Shown: positions 61,213-64,000 of the stretch, piece after piece
How positions within the stretch are numbered: position 1 is the first letter of the stretch
How the letters are laid out: each line of letters opens with the position of its first letter
Origin: Thiothrix sp.
Lineage (GTDB): Bacteria; Pseudomonadota; Gammaproteobacteria; Thiotrichales; Thiotrichaceae
Assembly (NCBI RefSeq): GCF_028714775.1
Contig: NZ_JAQTLS010000008.1
Coordinates: 124,001-188,000 of the forward strand
DNA length: 64,000 nucleotides
Direction: 5' to 3'
Notes under the pieces: model-generated
Databases searched by the model: none
What the model saw: only the letters and a program-made list of their open reading frames with translations
What the model was told of the DNA's origin: nothing
Translations under genes and position numbers: made by a program

Positions 61213-61314
61213 AAAACTATAAGCTAGCAACCCTTAACAGTGCAAGTTGAAATACATACCAGCAAACAGAATGTGGCAAACTACGCCGATTGAAGACGAT
61301 AACAAGGATCGACT

Positions 61315-63090
61315 ATGTGCGGCATTTGCGGTGAACTACGCCTCGACGGGCAACTCCCCGAACTGAAATACCTCAACAGCATGATGGCGAAGCTGGAAAA
61401 GCGCGGCCCCGACCACGCGGGCAGCTTTTCCGACGGCGGCTTGATGTTTGGGCATCGCCGCTTGGCGATCATCGACCTGTCGTACAAATCCAGCCAGCCG
61501 ATGGTGGACATCGAATCGGGGCTGGCGCTGGTGTTCAACGGCACGATCTACAACCACCCCGAATTGCGGGCGGAACTGAAGGCTCGCGGGCATCATTTCT
61601 TTTCCGAAGGCGATACCGAAGTCATCATCAAAGCCTACGCCGAATGGGGTGAAGATGCGCCCAAGCATTTGCTCGGCATGTTCGCCTTCGCTATCTGGGA
61701 TATGCGCAAGAAAACGCTGTTCGTGGCGCGTGACCGCATGGGCATCAAGCCGCTGTACTACGCCGCTGACGGTAAAAGTTTCCGCTTTGCCTCCAACACG
61801 CAAGCCTTGCTGACCACGCCGGGGATTGATACCAGCCTCGATCCGTTGGCAATCCACAACTTGTTTTCGCTGCACGCGGTTGTGCCCGCACCACGCACCG
61901 TGCTGAAGGGCATCCGCAAGCTGCAACCCGCGCACAGCCTCACCATCCACGCTGACGGGCGGCAAGAGCTGAAACGTTACTGGAATCTGGTGGCACGTCG
62001 CCCCGCCGAGCCGCGTTCCGAACAGGAATGGATTGATGCGGTACACGAATCGCTGAAAACCGCCGTGCGCCGCCGCAACAATATCGCCGACGTACCCGTG
62101 GGCGTACTGCTTTCCGGCGGCTTGGATTCGAGCCTGCTGGTTGGTTTGCTGTCTGAAATCGGTATCAAGGACATCCGCACCTTCACCATCGGTTTCGACG
62201 ACCAACCGGAGGAAAAAGGCAGCGAATACGAATATTCCGACGCGGTGGTGGAACGCTTCAGCCCCACGCACCACAAATTCCACATCCCCAACGAACACAC
62301 CCTGTCACGCCTGCCGGAAGCTGTGGCGAACATGGCAGAACCAATGTTCGGGCAGGATGCGATTGGTTTTTACCTACTCTCCGAACAGGTGTCGAAGCAT
62401 GTGAAAGTGGTGCAATCCGGGCAAGGCGCGGATGAAGTGTTCGGCGGCTATTTCTGGTATCCGCAAGCGCACGCCGACAAAAACCCCGACATGCTGCAAC
62501 GCCTCGCGCCGTATTATTTCGACCGCGACCACAGCGAGATGGCGGAAATGTTGCAAACCCCGTTCCAAACCCGCGATTACACCGGCGAATTGGTGCGCGA
62601 ATTGCTGGAGTCGGCGGATGCAGAAGAAACGCTGGATGCGGTATTACGCGCCGACGTGACCACGTTCATCGTCGATGATCCGGTCAAGCGCGTGGATAAT
62701 ATGACGATGGCTTGGGGGCTGGAAGCACGTGTGCCATTCCTTGATCATGAGCTGGTGGAACTGGCGGCGCAAATGCCGACCGAATTAAAATTGCGCGATA
62801 GCGGCAAGTATGTGCTGAAACAGATTGCACGCGGGCTAGTACCGGATAGCGTGATTGACCGCCCGAAGGGGTATTTCCCTGTGCCTGCGCTCAAATTCGT
62901 GCGTGGCGAGTTTCTGGAAATGATGCGCGATTTGTTGGATTCGCAAGCGTGTCGCGAACGGGGATTGTATCAGCGTAGCTACATCGACAAAGTGCTCGCT
63001 TCCCCCGAAGCGCATTTGACGCGGATTCAGGGGAGCAAGCTGTGGCACATGGCGGCGTTGGAGATGTGGTTGCAGAGTCAGGGCGTTTAA
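61315..63090 (+). CDS. Asparagine-synthase-family amidotransferase, N-acetylglutaminylglutamine amidotransferase type
   Basis: 591 residues. The class II glutaminase domain starts with the N-terminal nucleophile 'MCGICGELRLDG' and has 'LEKRGPDHAG' and 'LVFNGTIYNHPELRAELKAR'. The synthase domain has 'VPVGVLLSGGLDSSLLVGLL' (PP-loop) and 'RVDNMTMAWGLEARVPFLDH'. Overall it resembles the NAGGN amidotransferase used for the osmolyte N-acetylglutaminylglutamine amide rather than AsnB. The usual partner, an NAGGN synthetase, is not adjacent; toxin-antitoxin genes lie on both sides. Subfamily is moderately certain. Confidence 0.8.
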   Translation: MCGICGELRLDGQLPELKYLNSMMAKLEKRGPDHAGSFSDGGLMFGHRRLAIIDLSYKSSQPMVDIESGLALVFNGTIYNHPELRAELKARGHHFFSEGDTEVIIKAYAEWGEDAPKHLLGMFAFAIWDMRKKTLFVARDRMGIKPLYYAADGKSFRFASNTQALLTTPGIDTSLDPLAIHNLFSLHAVVPAPRTVLKGIRKLQPAHSLTIHADGRQELKRYWNLVARRPAEPRSEQEWIDAVHESLKTAVRRRNNIADVPVGVLLSGGLDSSLLVGLLSEIGIKDIRTFTIGFDDQPEEKGSEYEYSDAVVERFSPTHHKFHIPNEHTLSRLPEAVANMAEPMFGQDAIGFYLLSEQVSKHVKVVQSGQGADEVFGGYFWYPQAHADKNPDMLQRLAPYYFDRDHSEMAEMLQTPFQTRDYTGELVRELLESADAEETLDAVLRADVTTFIVDDPVKRVDNMTMAWGLEARVPFLDHELVELAAQMPTELKLRDSGKYVLKQIARGLVPDSVIDRPKGYFPVPALKFVRGEFLEMMRDLLDSQACRERGLYQRSYIDKVLASPEAHLTRIQGSKLWHMAALEMWLQSQGV

Positions 63091-63094
63091 TCGC

Positions 63095-63601
63095 TTATTC
63101 CCCAGCCATCACCGTAAGCTGTTCGCGCAATCGTGCCGACAGCCGATACCCAGAACGGAACAATGCATCCAGCTCCGTTGTGACGTTGGTAATGTACCCA
63201 CGCCGCTTTGCCGTCACCAACACGATACCCGTGCCGATAATGCGCACACCTTTTTGTTGCGCCACTACCCTGCCGCGCTGTTCGTCAATTAGCAGTAAAT
63301 CGGCGGGGAGATGCAGGGCAAGCGCAATGGCTTCCGCTTCGCCGGGGTCTAAACGCTGTTTTAACTCAGCGACAGCGGCGGTGGGAATAGCAGCATAATC
63401 TGCCGTTTCCAACCAACCTTCTGCTAACGCCTGCTGAAGTTCTGCACCACCCGGACGCAAACTACCTGCCTGCAATTCCGCATGAACGGCAGGAGGTATC
63501 AAGATGCGTTGGTAAAGCTGTTGAAGCAGGGTCAATCTGCCAATTTTTGCCAAGCCAATCAACGGGCTGGCATCAGCAATGATCACAGGCAGCAAGCGCA
63601 T
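63095..63601 (-). CDS. DUF3368 PIN-like toxin
   Basis: 168 residues from the ATG at 63601 (MRLLPVIIADASPL). 'IIADASPLIGLAKIGRLTLL' with Asp and 'LDPGEAEAIALALHLPADLL' then 'LIDEQRGRVVAQQKGV' give the DUF3368 PIN-like acidic residues. It pairs with UPF0175 antitoxins and is expected to be a nuclease toxin. It overlaps the antitoxin gene by 29 bp, indicating coupled translation. Confidence 0.9.
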   Translation of the reverse strand: MRLLPVIIADASPLIGLAKIGRLTLLQQLYQRILIPPAVHAELQAGSLRPGGAELQQALAEGWLETADYAAIPTAAVAELKQRLDPGEAEAIALALHLPADLLLIDEQRGRVVAQQKGVRIIGTGIVLVTAKRRGYITNVTTELDALFRSGYRLSARLREQLTVMAGE

Positions 63602-63923
63602 CCTCCAATTCGCGTTCGAGTTCTTCGGGCGGATAATCCACCGCATCAATGCCGCTTGCACCGAGCAATTCGATGAAGGATGATAAATCCATGTCTGCCA
63701 ACTTGGCGGCTTGCGCCAGCGTCAACTGATGGGATTGCACCATGTGCAAAGCGATGACACGGTGAATGCCATGCTGTAATAAATGCGCATCAAAGGGGAT
63801 TGCCAAAATGGAGGGTTTGCCGTGCTTGGTGATGATGCTGATATTACCATCGGTGGCATGTTTCAGCAGCTCACCGGAACGGTTGCGCAAATCACGCGCA
63901 GTGTAGACTTCGACAGCTTGCAT
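63573..63923 (-). CDS. Fusion antitoxin: Phd/YefM-like N-terminus plus UPF0175 C-terminus
   Basis: 116 residues. The first ~50 residues ('VYTARDLRNRSGELLKHATD', 'IITKHGKPSILAIPFDAHLL') are Phd/YefM-like. From ~52 it reads 'HRVIALHMVQSHQLTLAQAA' and 'FIELLGASGIDAVDYPPEEL', the UPF0175 antitoxin domain. UPF0175 proteins normally stand alone, so this is a two-domain form that brings its own DNA-binding domain. It overlaps its DUF3368 toxin gene by 29 bp. The remaining 77 bp of the window hold no gene that I can see. Confidence 0.85.
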   Translation of the reverse strand: MQAVEVYTARDLRNRSGELLKHATDGNISIITKHGKPSILAIPFDAHLLQHGIHRVIALHMVQSHQLTLAQAAKLADMDLSSFIELLGASGIDAVDYPPEELERELEDALAACDHC

Positions 63924-64000
63924 GGTAACGACTCCTGCCTAATTGTATGCACACAGTGTAGCACTTTTCATTTGCCTAAACTGGGGGACTTTGATGCATT

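Noticed and set aside
1-64000. tRNA, rRNA, CRISPR arrays and insertion sequences
   Set aside because: Nothing resembling tRNA or rRNA genes, regularly spaced repeats or transposase genes was found by reading; a dedicated scan was not possible.

Overview
The window looks like chromosomal DNA of a moderately GC-rich gammaproteobacterium. It carries lptF/lptG, ubiB, prfC, ampG, pbpC, hemW and rsmA in gammaproteobacterial form. The mix of an arsenic/thiol operon, OmpA proteins with thrombospondin-3 repeats and several toxin-antitoxin pairs would suit a Thiothrix-like sulfur oxidiser, but that genus guess is inference only. No rRNA, tRNA, CRISPR array or insertion sequence was recognised.

Layout. 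1-6.9 kb: 3' part of an alpha-2-macroglobulin gene followed by pbpC, an LpxL-type acyltransferase and mogA. 6.9-16.2 kb: a long leftward arsenic-type operon running arsR, GAPDH, arsJ, arsC, acr3, rhodanese, anchored thioredoxin, CcdA-like protein, CDF transporter, AhpD-like protein, ArsP-like permease, mini-thioredoxin and YkgJ-like protein. Two nearly identical AT-rich sites, before GAPDH and before arsC, are probable ArsR operators. 16.2-19.5 kb: a patchwork in which the 3' end of trxC and the 3' end of prfC each occur twice, flanking small accessory blocks. These blocks hold a zinc-ribbon microprotein, hairpins and a TPR regulator. 19.5-25 kb: prfC, a decayed toxin-antitoxin locus, crcB-DUF190-recQ and rsmA. 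25-31 kb: two very different OmpA-domain envelope proteins and a pair of small genes sharing a C-terminal motif. 31-37.5 kb: ubiB, a VapBC pair, a frameshifted lysE, a glyoxalase-fold protein, cytochrome b561 and hemW. 37.6-47 kb: a lipid A and envelope modification block (eptA, UPF0104 protein, GT2, ArnT-like transferase, PAP2, lptF, lptG) and a secreted possible EndoU-like protein. 47-52 kb: a toxin-antitoxin pair, an AT-rich Abi-like membrane gene, a palindromic repeat, ampG and an AAA/PD-(D/E)XK ATPase. 52-56 kb: xthA-argF, argD and sodB. 56-58.1 kb: a leftward FeeM/LuxI-like acyltransferase, methyltransferase and LuxR-type receptor cluster. 58-64 kb: an anchored Ig-like protein, a Cache/PDC sensor, yefM-yoeB, an N-acetylglutaminylglutamine-type amidotransferase and a UPF0175/DUF3368 toxin-antitoxin pair.

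How genes work together. The ars operon combines arsenate reduction plus Acr3 export, arsenylation of glyceraldehyde-3-phosphate plus ArsJ export, and a set of thiol-redox proteins. The 56-58 kb cluster has the parts of a small-molecule signalling circuit: an acyl-ACP-using synthase, a tailoring methyltransferase and a receptor. Its receptor gene is split by an apparent frameshift in this assembly. The 37-45 kb block should make, modify and export lipopolysaccharide.

The most unusual observations are the acyltransferase/methyltransferase/LuxR cluster, the duplicated gene 3' ends beside trxC and prfC with matching GTTACA-N6-TGTAAC palindromes, and the size of the ars/thiol operon.
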